Of a stretch of 64,000 nucleotides of DNA, positions 1 to 8,176 are shown one piece after another; the stretch's first letter is position 1, and each line of letters opens with the position of its first letter. Origin of the DNA: UTCHB3 sp964371075 (GTDB lineage Bacteria; Bacteroidota; Ignavibacteria; Ignavibacteriales; Ignavibacteriaceae); assembly GCA_964371075.1 (NCBI GenBank), contig CAYJKN010000007.1, forward strand, positions 124,001 to 188,000, in the 5' to 3' direction. The notes under the pieces are model-generated. The model saw only the letters and a list, made by a program, of their open reading frames with translations, was not told the origin of the DNA and made no database searches. The translations under genes and the position numbers were made by a program.

Positions 1-169
1 TTTTGTTGATAGTGTAAGCAAGTCTTTTCCTGCCCCACTTTTCAGTTTCCGATATCTCGCCACCGCCATCGGTGATGATACCGGTGATCTTTGCCACAAC
101 GGCTTCGATCTGTTCGTCATCCAGAGCCGCATTAATAATAACGGCTGTTTCATAGTGATTTCTTCTCAA
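1..169 (-). CDS. rpsF: 30S ribosomal protein S6, N-terminal part (runs off window)
   Basis: Translating the minus strand from a TTG codon at 169 gives a start of the form (M)RRNHYETAVIINAALDDEQ followed by KWGRKRLAYTINK, the recognisable N-terminal half of ribosomal protein S6, which binds 16S rRNA with S18 in the small-subunit platform. No ATG is available at the N-terminus. The TTG is preceded by a strong Shine-Dalgarno sequence (AGGGAGGA, 173-180) at good spacing, which decides the start. The gene is cut by the window edge after about 56 codons. It is the last visible gene of the prs-rplY-pth-hppA-rpsF series; ssb/rpsR/rplI would be expected next. Confidence 0.93.
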   Translation of the reverse strand, partial: MRRNHYETAVIINAALDDEQIEAVVAKITGIITDGGGEISETEKWGRKRLAYTINK

Positions 170-176
170 GAATCCT

Positions 177-217
177 CCCTATGGACTAGGACCCGGCACA
201 TATTGTTCCGGGTAGGG
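177..217 (-). promoter_or_regulatory. Hairpin leader of rpsF overlapping the ribosome binding site
   Basis: On the minus strand ACCCGG (208-213 side) and CCGGGT (191-196 side) form a 6-bp inner stem, and CCCTA (213-217 side) can pair with TAGGG (177-181 side), whose bases run into the AGGGAGG ribosome binding site of rpsF. No T-run follows, so this is not an intrinsic terminator. rpsF leaders in many bacteria carry an S6:S18-binding hairpin used for autoregulation, so this is a candidate of that kind by position; the match to that motif was not verified. Confidence 0.4.
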
Positions 218-244
218 TTAATAAATAAATGAACAATAATTTTT

Positions 245-2461
245 TTACTTTATAAGTGGTGCTATTACGAGCGCCACAACCGACATCAACTTAATTAAGA
301 TATTGAGTGATGGACCGGAAGTATCCTTAAATGGATCTCCTACCGTATCACCAACCACCGCAGCCTTGTGGGGTTCGGAGCCTTTGTAATACATTTGTCC
401 GTTATGCTCAACACCTTCTTCAAACATTTTTTTAGCATTGTCCCAAGCTCCACCTGCATTCGATTGGAAAATCGCCATCAAAACACCCGTTACAGTTACT
501 CCTGCGAGCAAACCACCAAGCATTTCAGCACCACCAAAGAAACCTGTGAGTACTGGAACAATTACGGCTAAAAGACTTGGAAGCACCATCTGTTTAATGG
601 CTGATTCTGTTGAAATTTCAACACATTTGCCATATTCGGCTTTACCCTCAGCAGCATCAAATATGCCCTGATCTTCTTTGCTCCAGTCATCCCTCTCTTT
701 TCCGTCATTTTTACGCATAATGTTTAATGCGGCTTTGAGTTCGGGAATTGACGCAAATTGTCTTCTAACTTCTTCAATCATCGACATTGCTGCTTTACCA
801 ACGGCCATCATTGCCATGGCAGAGAAAAGGAAAGGAACGGCTCCTCCAAGGAAGAGACCCGCGATAACTTTCGCTTTTGAAATATCAATTACTTTAAGAT
901 CGGCTGCAGTCATAAACGCTCCAAACAGTGCAAGAGCTGTTAGTGCTGCTGATCCAATTGCAAACCCTTTTCCAATTGCTGCTGTTGTGTTACCAACTGC
1001 ATCAAGTTTGTCAGTTCTTTCTCTCACTTCTTTTGGAAGATCTGCCATTTGGGCAATTCCACCTGCATTATCAGAGATTGGTCCGTATGCATCAACTGCA
1101 AGCTGGATACCAAGATTTGACAACATCCCCACTGCTGCAATCGCTATGCCGTAAAGTCCGGCAAGTTCAAACGATACAACTATCGAAAAAGCGATGATAA
1201 TTATCGGAATTGCTGTTGACATCATACCGGTACTTAAACCCGCAATAATGTTTGTTGCACTTCCCGTCATCGATTGACGAACAATATTCATTACAGGACC
1301 TTTTCCGGTGCCTGTGTAATATTCGGTTACAAGTCCTATAAGCAGACCCGCTACCAAACCAATTACTGTTGAGATAAAAACACCAACTGAGGTGTATTCT
1401 CTAATTTCTCCATATAAAGGATCATTATAGCTCCAATTCCCCGGAAGCATATATTGAATCAGGAACCACAAACCTGCTATTGTAAACAAAGAGGATAAAA
1501 ACTCCCCTGTGTTTAGAGCGTGTTGCGGGTTTCCGCCATCCTTAACTTTAACAAAAAATGTTCCCGCGATCGACATTACAATTCCAAGAGCTGCAATCGA
1601 TAATGGAAGCAATACTGCCCCCAGCCCATCAAAATGCTCTGAAAACCCGTGAACGGGGATAAACGCCGCACCCAAAACCATCGTACCAACTATTGCTCCG
1701 ACATAACTTTCGAATAGATCGGCTCCCATACCTGCAACATCACCAACATTATCACCAACATTATCTGCAATGGTTGCAGGATTAAGTGGATGATCTTCAG
1801 GAATTCCCGCTTCCACCTTACCAACAAGATCGGCACCGACATCGGCTGCTTTTGTGTAGATTCCGCCACCAACTCTTGCAAAAAGTGCAATTGAGGAAGC
1901 TCCGAATGAAAAACCGGTTATTACTGTGATTACTCTGCTGGTCGCAGTAGCCAACAATGTTTTATCACTGAACACATCGGGTGTTAACCACATTTGGGAA
2001 TAGATTGCCAGTAACAATCCCAACCCCAAAACTCCGAGACCAACAACTCCGAGACCCATTACCGTACCACCTGTGAAGGCAATATTTAATGCGGCTCCAA
2101 GACTTTTTCTCGCAGCGTTTGTAGTTCGAACATTCGCCTTCGTTGCAGCTTTCATACCAATAAAACCCGCCAGTGCTGACGAAAACGCTCCCAAAATGAA
2201 TGAAACAGCCACCAAAGGATGTGAATCCTCTTTCATGTTGGCCGTTACAGCAAGCAATATTGCCACAAGAGTAACAAATATTGCAAGAACCTTGTATTCT
2301 GCTCTCAGAAATGCCATTGCGCCCTCGGCAATGTACCCTGAAATCCGCACCATCTTTTCTGTGCCGGGATCCTGTTTGGATATCCAGTTTGATTTCACAT
2401 AAGTGAACAGCAGACTTAATATCCCGAACAACGGCAAAATATAGATGATATAATGTTCCAT
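245..2461 (-). CDS. hppA: Membrane-bound ion-translocating pyrophosphatase, K+-dependent type
   Basis: A 738-residue polytopic protein that hydrolyses cytoplasmic pyrophosphate and pumps H+ and/or Na+ across the membrane. The family hallmarks are clear: GGGIYTKAADVGADLVGKVE near residues 198-217, DNVGDNVGDVAGMGADLFES near 233-252, DAYGPISDNAGG near 457-468 and GDTVGDPFKDTSGPSLN near the C-terminus. The motif GNTTAAIGKG (490-499) has Ala at 494 and Gly at 497, the pattern of K+-dependent enzymes (K+-independent ones carry Lys at the first of these). Whether H+ or Na+ is moved cannot be decided here. It lies 13 bp after pth and before rpsF, an unusual place within a ribosomal-protein operon. 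Confidence 0.97.
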   Translation of the reverse strand: MEHYIIYILPLFGILSLLFTYVKSNWISKQDPGTEKMVRISGYIAEGAMAFLRAEYKVLAIFVTLVAILLAVTANMKEDSHPLVAVSFILGAFSSALAGFIGMKAATKANVRTTNAARKSLGAALNIAFTGGTVMGLGVVGLGVLGLGLLLAIYSQMWLTPDVFSDKTLLATATSRVITVITGFSFGASSIALFARVGGGIYTKAADVGADLVGKVEAGIPEDHPLNPATIADNVGDNVGDVAGMGADLFESYVGAIVGTMVLGAAFIPVHGFSEHFDGLGAVLLPLSIAALGIVMSIAGTFFVKVKDGGNPQHALNTGEFLSSLFTIAGLWFLIQYMLPGNWSYNDPLYGEIREYTSVGVFISTVIGLVAGLLIGLVTEYYTGTGKGPVMNIVRQSMTGSATNIIAGLSTGMMSTAIPIIIIAFSIVVSFELAGLYGIAIAAVGMLSNLGIQLAVDAYGPISDNAGGIAQMADLPKEVRERTDKLDAVGNTTAAIGKGFAIGSAALTALALFGAFMTAADLKVIDISKAKVIAGLFLGGAVPFLFSAMAMMAVGKAAMSMIEEVRRQFASIPELKAALNIMRKNDGKERDDWSKEDQGIFDAAEGKAEYGKCVEISTESAIKQMVLPSLLAVIVPVLTGFFGGAEMLGGLLAGVTVTGVLMAIFQSNAGGAWDNAKKMFEEGVEHNGQMYYKGSEPHKAAVVGDTVGDPFKDTSGPSLNILIKLMSVVALVIAPLIK

Positions 2462-2474
2462 TTAATCTCCCGGA

Positions 2475-3065
2475 TTAATCGATTATTGTTTGGTCTTTAA
2501 TTATCAGTTTACTGTTGGCGTCAAGTATCCCTTTAACACCCGTTCTGATAAATTCATTTGCTAACAATGAACAAGTTTCAAACACTTTTGTTGTGCGCTC
2601 GAACTCATCTTTTTCAAATGGACTCAACACATAATCTGCCATGGCGCCGGGAGAAAAATTATTCCCGATGCCTATACGCAACCGTGTGAAATTTTCACTT
2701 TCGATTGAGTAGATGATTGAGCTGATCCCGTTGTGTCCTCCGTCGCTCCCCTTTAATTTAACTTTGTATTTTCCCGGTTCAAGATTAATCTCATCATATA
2801 CAACAAGCAATTCTTCCGGTGAACCATCATGTTCATTCAGAAGATCAAAAACAGCGTTTCCACTAAGATTAACATAAGTGACAGGTTTTATAAGCAAGAA
2901 AGGATTCCCCTCAAGAGAACCCTCTGCCTGATAATATTCGTATTTTGAAGGTGTGAACTTCAGAGAATGAAGGGATGCAAACTGGTCAAGAAACATAAAA
3001 CCTGCGTTATGACGGGTTTTTTCATATTTTCTTCCCGGATTGCCAATCCCAACAATAAATCTCAA
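2475..3065 (-). CDS. pth: Peptidyl-tRNA hydrolase
   Basis: A 196-residue cytoplasmic enzyme that releases peptides from peptidyl-tRNAs dropped by stalled ribosomes. It starts MRFIVGIGNPGRKYEKTRHNAGF, containing the conserved Asn (GNPG) and the catalytic His of RHNAGF; TYVNLSG supplies the second Asn, VVYDEINL the catalytic Asp and GGHNGI the third Asn. The length is normal for the family. It follows rplY after only 3 bp, the common rplY-pth pairing, and is followed by hppA. Confidence 0.96.
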   Translation of the reverse strand: MRFIVGIGNPGRKYEKTRHNAGFMFLDQFASLHSLKFTPSKYEYYQAEGSLEGNPFLLIKPVTYVNLSGNAVFDLLNEHDGSPEELLVVYDEINLEPGKYKVKLKGSDGGHNGISSIIYSIESENFTRLRIGIGNNFSPGAMADYVLSPFEKDEFERTTKVFETCSLLANEFIRTGVKGILDANSKLIIKDQTIID

Positions 3066-3068
3066 GCT

Positions 3069-3698
3069 TTAATCTTCGTCTTTGTCCTTGCCTCTGGCAA
3101 TAACCTCAGGCTCTGCAGCCACTTCTTCAGTTTCAACTGGAATCTCAACACCACGAGGTATTGTGATTGCACAAAGAACAGTCTCTACAGGATGAAGAAT
3201 TGTGATATTGGGATAATCCAACTTTCCAACATTAAAACTCTGTCCAAGTTTAAGAGGTGTTATATCCACTGTCAATGAGTTTGGCAGATCTTTTGGTAAA
3301 CACTGAATTGAAAGTTTGTGAAGATTGATCGATAGCTGACCACCGGCAATAACACCAACTGAGTTACCTTCATATTTAACAGGAACATCGATAGTAACTT
3401 TTTCACCCTTGGTAAGTCCGTACATATCAAAATGAACTATTTTCTCGGTAACCGGATCCAACTGAATATCTTTGAGTACACACTGCTGTGGTTCGTGACC
3501 TTCAATCTGAAGATTGATCAAATAGCTCTTCGAGGTGAAGTACAACTGTTTGATGGAATTTTCAAGCGCTTCTATTGCAATGGGCTCTGTTTTATTTGCG
3601 TAAAAGATGCCCGGTACCTTAGCTTGGCTCTTTAAAATGTTCCTTCCTGGCTTTCCGAAAAGTGTCCTGACGGACGCACTTACAATTTTTGTTTCCAT
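3069..3698 (-). CDS. rplY: 50S ribosomal protein L25 (general stress protein Ctc type)
   Basis: A 209-residue protein of the long bL25/TL5/CTC form that binds 5S rRNA. The N-terminal half (about 1-95) shows the bL25 beta-barrel pattern with FGKPGRNILKSQAKVPGIFY and HFDMYGLTKGEKVTIDVPV; the second half is the TL5 C-terminal domain (GGQLSINLHKLSIQCLPKDLP...), ending in an acidic-basic tail GKDKDED. It sits between prs and pth with 19- and 3-bp gaps, the standard arrangement in many bacteria. A Shine-Dalgarno-like GGAGAA lies upstream of the ATG at 3698. Confidence 0.95.
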   Translation of the reverse strand: METKIVSASVRTLFGKPGRNILKSQAKVPGIFYANKTEPIAIEALENSIKQLYFTSKSYLINLQIEGHEPQQCVLKDIQLDPVTEKIVHFDMYGLTKGEKVTIDVPVKYEGNSVGVIAGGQLSINLHKLSIQCLPKDLPNSLTVDITPLKLGQSFNVGKLDYPNITILHPVETVLCAITIPRGVEIPVETEEVAAEPEVIARGKDKDED

Positions 3699-3717
3699 TT
3701 GTTTCTCCGTGAGGTGA

Positions 3718-4689
3718 TTATCCCTTGTCCTTATCGAACAAAGAGCTAATCGACTCGTTTTTGTTGATTCTTAAGATAGCCTCAGCAAAAATCGCTGAAG
3801 CGCTAAGTACCTGAATTTTATTTCCTAATTTCGCTAATTTGTCTTCATCCACCGGTATGGTGTCGAGAACAAACAATTTCTCTATATCAGAGTCCATAAT
3901 TCTTTCAACTGCAGGCCCCGAAAGCACGGGATGAGTAACCGAAGCATAAATTCGCTTGGCACCCCGCTTTTTAAGTGATTCTACAGTTCCTTTAAATGTT
4001 CCGGCTGTGTCGATAAGATCATCAACCAACAAAACATCTTTCCCTTCAACCTCACCAATAATATGTGCAATTTCTGCAACATTGGCGGTTGGCCTTCTTT
4101 TGTCGCTTACGACAAGGCTTGCGTTTAACTTATTGGCATAAGCGCGAGCCATTTTAATTCCACCCACATCGGGCGAAATAACGGCAAGATTATTGCTTAG
4201 GTGCTTAAGTTCGTTGTAAAAGACTATTGAACCGTAAAGGTGATCGAATGGGATGTCAAAAAATCCCTGGATCTGAGGTGTATGCAAATCCATAGTGATC
4301 ACACGGTCGGCACCCGCAGATATAATCAGATTTGCAACTAACTTTGCAGTTATAGCCACTCTTGGCTGATCTTTTCTGTCTTGCCGGGCATATCCAAAAT
4401 ATGGAATAATAGCCGTGATCCGTTTAGCTGAAGCCCTTTTCGCTGCATCAAGCATTATGAGCAGCTCCATCAAGTTCTCTGCAGGTGGGTTGGTCGACTG
4501 GACGAGGTAAACATCGTTTCCACGAATATTTTCACCGTATTTTACCCAGATCTCACCGTCACTAAACTTTTTTATTTCTAATGCCCCAAGACGTTTTTCA
4601 ACATCTAATCGCCTGCCCATATAGCCAACTATTTTTTCAGCAAGCTGCCGGTTTGATCTACCGGAAAAGATTTTGATTTCGGAATCCAT
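3718..4689 (-). CDS. prs: Ribose-phosphate pyrophosphokinase (PRPP synthetase)
   Basis: A 323-residue class I PRPP synthetase that makes phosphoribosyl pyrophosphate from ribose-5-phosphate and ATP for nucleotide, His and Trp synthesis. Visible motifs are FSDGEIWVKYGENIRG (substrate region), PYFGYARQDRK (flexible ATP-binding loop), ITMDLHTPQIQGFFDIPFDHL and the PRPP-binding loop VLLVDDLIDTAGT. The length is typical. It is the first gene of the minus-strand operon with rplY and pth and has its own promoter candidate just upstream. Confidence 0.97.
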   Translation of the reverse strand: MDSEIKIFSGRSNRQLAEKIVGYMGRRLDVEKRLGALEIKKFSDGEIWVKYGENIRGNDVYLVQSTNPPAENLMELLIMLDAAKRASAKRITAIIPYFGYARQDRKDQPRVAITAKLVANLIISAGADRVITMDLHTPQIQGFFDIPFDHLYGSIVFYNELKHLSNNLAVISPDVGGIKMARAYANKLNASLVVSDKRRPTANVAEIAHIIGEVEGKDVLLVDDLIDTAGTFKGTVESLKKRGAKRIYASVTHPVLSGPAVERIMDSDIEKLFVLDTIPVDEDKLAKLGNKIQVLSASAIFAEAILRINKNESISSLFDKDKG

Positions 4690-4721
4690 GGTGTTCCAGA
4701 AATTTAGATAAATATAGCTTA

Positions 4722-4753
4722 CAAATATAAGGAATGAAGACTAGTAAATCAAG
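4722..4753 (-). promoter_or_regulatory. Bacteroidota-type promoter of the prs operon
   Basis: On the minus strand the element TATATTTG (4729 to 4722) matches the Bacteroidota -7 consensus TANNTTTG exactly, and a -33 TTG lies 20 bases upstream (4752 to 4750). Transcription would start near 4715, giving a leader of about 25 bases before the prs ATG. Confidence 0.5.
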
Positions 4754-4860
4754 AAAAATAAATCTTAAACTTTAAAGTATAAAATGTTACCCTGATTCGC
4801 TCATTAAACTTGGCTGCTTGACCATGAAGAGCCGGTCTTTTTAACCCATCAGGATGTAAG

Positions 4861-4891
4861 TTCTCCAAAAGCCAAAATATTCTTATATTTG
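4861..4891 (+). promoter_or_regulatory. Candidate promoter of the first GH29 gene
   Basis: TATATTTG at 4884-4891 is an exact -7 (TANNTTTG) match, with an imperfect -33 (TTC instead of TTG) 20 bases upstream at 4861-4863. Transcription would begin near 4898, about 33 bases before the ATG at 4931. A second TANNTTTG (TAATTTTG, 4906-4913) lies too close to the start codon to be as convincing. Confidence 0.35.
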
Positions 4892-4930
4892 ACATCATAA
4901 CAAAATAATTTTGAATGAAAAAGTGAGAAC

Positions 4931-6391
4931 ATGGTTGATCTAAAGAAGATAACTAATATAACATTAGCTGGACTGGTTACACTTATTTTTGGTTCCTGTA
5001 CATCCGATTCTCCCGTCGATGTAAATTTATTAAATCCAAATGTCCCGGTTGTGGTTTCATCACCTCCTATTGAGGATGTTCTGCCCGTGCCATCGCCGTC
5101 ACAGTTGGAATGGCAGGAAGCCGAACTGGTAATGTTTTTGCACTATGGCATGAACACAATGAGGAGGACCGATTTGGGAACCGGAAAGGAACTTCCGGCG
5201 GAGTTTAATCCTGAAGTTGTAAATGTAAAACAATGGGTAAAAGTGGCCAAAGATGCAGGTTTTAAGTATCTCATTTTAACGGCAAAACATCATGACGGGT
5301 TCTGTTTATGGCCATCCGAATATACCGAACATAGCATTAAAAACAGCCCTTATAAAGGAGGAAAAGGTGACATTCTGAAGGAACTTGCCGATGAATGCAA
5401 GGAACAAGGATTAAAGTTTGGCTTTTATATCTCCGTCTGGGATATGAATTCTCCATATTACGGCACACCTGAATACAATGACTACTATCGAAATCAGCTT
5501 AAAGAAGTATGCAGTAGATACTCTGATATCGGCGAGATTTGGCTTGATGGTTATCTCGGTAGAAATCCCATAATCACACACTCACAGATTGACTGGTTGA
5601 CTTTCGCCCAAATAACAAAATCACTTCAACCCTCCTCATTAATGGCGATTATGGGCCCCGATATTAGATGGGTTGGGAATGAGGATGGATATGGTACTGA
5701 AACAGATTGGTCATTTGACTGGTCACACCCGGCATTTCATGGTATTTCCTATGTGCAAGTGTGGTGGCCTACTGAATGTGATGTCTCCATTAGACCTTTG
5801 TGGTTCTACAACGAGGCCGAGAATTCTCAGGTTAAAACTCCTAAATATTTGGCTAATCTTTATCTTAAATCCGTCGGCAGAAACAGCAATCTTTTGTTAA
5901 ATGTCCCACCCACTCCTGAAGGAGTGATTCATGAAATTGATGAAAGCTATCTAAGAACCTGGAGAAAACTCCTCGACAATATGTTCGAGAGAGATTTATT
6001 GCTCAATATGAAATCGTATGCCGATAATGTAAGGAATAACGATACCCTCTATTCACCGGGGATGGCTGTTGACAATAACAAAGAAACTTTTTGGGTGGTT
6101 GATCCCAACAAAAGATCAGGAGAACTTATTGTAGATGTTGTGCCAACAAGAAAGATTAATATTTTCAGAATTGAAGAACCCATCAAATTTGGTCAAAGAG
6201 TTAAAGAATTTGAGATTTGGGGTTACACGAATGGCCAATGGATAAAACTGACACAGGGAACAACTATTGGGAGGTCTCGTATTTTACAACTGGATACTCC
6301 ATTGTATGTTTCGAAAGTTAAACTGGTTATCAAAGATGCAAGAGGGGCACCGGCAATCAGAAGTTTTAATGCCTATTTTTATGAAATTTGA
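4931..6391 (+). CDS. Lipoprotein alpha-L-fucosidase, GH29 family, with C-terminal F5/8-type domain
   Basis: A 486-residue predicted outer-surface or periplasmic lipoprotein; the signal ends LIFGSC with the lipidated Cys at 23. Residues about 55-345 form a GH29 catalytic barrel: WQEAELVMFLHYGMNT, LTAKHHDGFCLWPS (H120, H121), and GEIWLDGYLG, whose D206 aligns with the nucleophile of retaining fucosidases. Residues about 355-486 resemble the discoidin/F5-8-like domain that often follows GH29 barrels. It should cleave terminal fucose or a related sugar, though substrate linkage cannot be read. A close paralogue lies at 20148-21614 on the same strand, so the two bracket the glycan cluster. Confidence 0.85.
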   Translation: MVDLKKITNITLAGLVTLIFGSCTSDSPVDVNLLNPNVPVVVSSPPIEDVLPVPSPSQLEWQEAELVMFLHYGMNTMRRTDLGTGKELPAEFNPEVVNVKQWVKVAKDAGFKYLILTAKHHDGFCLWPSEYTEHSIKNSPYKGGKGDILKELADECKEQGLKFGFYISVWDMNSPYYGTPEYNDYYRNQLKEVCSRYSDIGEIWLDGYLGRNPIITHSQIDWLTFAQITKSLQPSSLMAIMGPDIRWVGNEDGYGTETDWSFDWSHPAFHGISYVQVWWPTECDVSIRPLWFYNEAENSQVKTPKYLANLYLKSVGRNSNLLLNVPPTPEGVIHEIDESYLRTWRKLLDNMFERDLLLNMKSYADNVRNNDTLYSPGMAVDNNKETFWVVDPNKRSGELIVDVVPTRKINIFRIEEPIKFGQRVKEFEIWGYTNGQWIKLTQGTTIGRSRILQLDTPLYVSKVKLVIKDARGAPAIRSFNAYFYEI

Positions 6392-6431
6392 TATTTTTTA
6401 ACAAGAAGTTAACCTGCGAAGAGAGACGACA

Positions 6432-7352
6432 CTGAAAACTGCAATAATTGGATTTTCCGGATTTGTCGGGAGTAATATCTGTGAACAATTTAAATTCGAT
6501 GAACTTTATAACACTTCCAATTTTAATGAGATGGAAGGGAAACATTTTGATCTGATTGTTTGCGCCGGGGTGAGGGCCGAAAAATGGATGGCAAATCTTG
6601 ACCCTGAGAAGGATAAAAACAGTATCGTGCTACTTACGAGGGTTCTCGAAAAAGTAACTTGCAGCAGGTTTATTTTAATTTCGACAGTTGACGTTTATGG
6701 GAACAAGATTAGAGTTGACGAGAATAGTGTGATTGATCCCCTGACTTCTGATCATTATGGCAGACACAGGCTCGAGTTTGAAGAATTTGTGGCTCACAAA
6801 TTTGCATCACACACAATTATTCGACTACCCGGTTTGTTTGGCAACGGGTTGAAGAAAAATTTTATCTTTGATATACTTAATCCTATCCCAAAGTTTTTAA
6901 GTCCTGCTCTGTTAAAATCCTGGGAAAGTCGTCTAAACGAGGATGATCTGACAACGATAAAAACCATTTACTCGCCACGACCTGATGGTATCTACGAAAA
7001 ACAGTCCAATACAACTGACAATATACTATCGGAAATTTTTAGTAAAATCAATTTTAGCTCATTGTCATTTACAGATTCCCGCAGCAGTTTCCAATTTTAC
7101 AATCTACAAAATATTGGGCCTGACATCGAGAAGTTACTGAATGCAAACATCAAGTTGATCAATTTAACTTCTGCCCCAGTTTCAGCGGCTGAAATTTATT
7201 CAACTTGTTTCGGCACTGAGTTTGTTAACCCAATCTCCAACTCACCTGTAAAATATGACATCAAAACTCTATATTCACCTTCAGGCTCCTATTTCTACTC
7301 CAAGGATGAAGTGCTTTCAGAAATTAAAACATTCATCAATATCAATAAATAG
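6432..7352 (+). CDS. Extended SDR / NAD-dependent epimerase-dehydratase-like protein, probable CTG start
   Basis: The first in-frame ATG (6531) would delete the nucleotide-binding site. Reading upstream in the same frame gives KTAIIGFSGFVGSNI, an intact GxxGxxG dinucleotide motif. No ATG, GTG or TTG exists between the upstream stop (6399) and this motif, so CTG at 6432 (giving (M)KTAIIG) is the best start; a weak GAAGAGAG lies upstream. The 306-residue product carries STVDVYG and a YGRHR where extended SDRs have YxxxK, so the catalytic Lys is Arg (Y109, R113). It probably makes or modifies an activated sugar. First gene of the plus-strand operon, 8 bp before the isomerase-like gene. Confidence 0.75.
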   Translation: MKTAIIGFSGFVGSNICEQFKFDELYNTSNFNEMEGKHFDLIVCAGVRAEKWMANLDPEKDKNSIVLLTRVLEKVTCSRFILISTVDVYGNKIRVDENSVIDPLTSDHYGRHRLEFEEFVAHKFASHTIIRLPGLFGNGLKKNFIFDILNPIPKFLSPALLKSWESRLNEDDLTTIKTIYSPRPDGIYEKQSNTTDNILSEIFSKINFSSLSFTDSRSSFQFYNLQNIGPDIEKLLNANIKLINLTSAPVSAAEIYSTCFGTEFVNPISNSPVKYDIKTLYSPSGSYFYSKDEVLSEIKTFININK

Positions 7353-7360
7353 GGCAACTA

Positions 7361-8176
7361 ATGAATTTATCCCTTTCAAATATTGCCTACATCGATCCAT
7401 TTGATGAGGAAATTGTTGAACTTGCCGGGAGGCTGGGAATTAAGTATGTGGAAGTCGCTCCTCTCAAATCATTTGGCAGTTTTGAAAATTTTGATGTTAC
7501 TAAAGTATCTCTTTTCACTTCCTTCCTTTCTCAAAAAGGATTGAAACTCCACTCTTTTCAAGCGTTACTTTTTGGTACCCCCGAACTTTACATCTTCGGC
7601 GAGCCGGACGGCAGGAACAGATTGAAGGAGATTATAATGTCACAAATTGAACTCGCCGGTGAATTGGGAGTTCTTAATCTTGTTTATGGCTCTCCTTCAA
7701 CGCGAAAGTTTTTCGATAAAACCCGTTTAGAAGTTGAATCAATCGCAATAGACTTTTTTGGAGAACTTGGCGAATTTGCAGAAAGAAATGGTACTGCAAT
7801 TTCAATAGAGCCCAACCCTCCTGTTTATGGGAATGAGTTTCTTCAATCTACAATTGAATGTTTAAACTTCGTTCGCAAAGTCAATTCACCCGGATTAAAA
7901 ACACACATTGACACAAGTACCATGATTCTCAACGGAGAAGACCCATGGCATTTCCCTTCTGAAATTGTTGAATTTAATGTGCATATTCATATTAGTGAAC
8001 CCTTTCTCGCTCCTTTTGGTATGGAGGAGAATAAAAATTTCCATTCCAATTTTGTGTCATTCCTCGATGCTAAAATGCTTGACAAGGTTGTTTCCCTTGA
8101 GATTAAACAGTGTGAAAAACAGATGCTTATCGATTCAATGGTCAAATTCAAAGAAGTTTACGGGACAACAGATTGA
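7361..8176 (+). CDS. Sugar phosphate isomerase/epimerase-like TIM-barrel protein
   Basis: A 271-residue protein of the xylose-isomerase-like / AP-endonuclease-2 TIM-barrel superfamily. Candidate metal ligands follow the family order: E150 in ISIEPNPP, H182 and D184 in THIDTS, H208/H210 in VHIHISEP and E247 in SLEIK. These enzymes isomerise or epimerise sugars or inositols using a divalent metal; the substrate cannot be named. It lies between an SDR and a GT2 in an operon for a lipid-linked sugar. Its stop TGA overlaps the next gene's TTG start in the four bases 8173-8176, suggesting translational coupling. Confidence 0.75.
   Translation: MNLSLSNIAYIDPFDEEIVELAGRLGIKYVEVAPLKSFGSFENFDVTKVSLFTSFLSQKGLKLHSFQALLFGTPELYIFGEPDGRNRLKEIIMSQIELAGELGVLNLVYGSPSTRKFFDKTRLEVESIAIDFFGELGEFAERNGTAISIEPNPPVYGNEFLQSTIECLNFVRKVNSPGLKTHIDTSTMILNGEDPWHFPSEIVEFNVHIHISEPFLAPFGMEENKNFHSNFVSFLDAKMLDKVVSLEIKQCEKQMLIDSMVKFKEVYGTTD

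Noticed and set aside
678..1154. 158-codon plus-strand open frame inside hppA
   Set aside because: It is the antisense shadow of the conserved HppA protein, with no ribosome site and no family likeness.
4889..4894. TTGACA as a -35 box of the first GH29 gene
   Set aside because: No -10 box at 16-18 bases spacing; it overlaps a TATATTTG -7 element that fits better.
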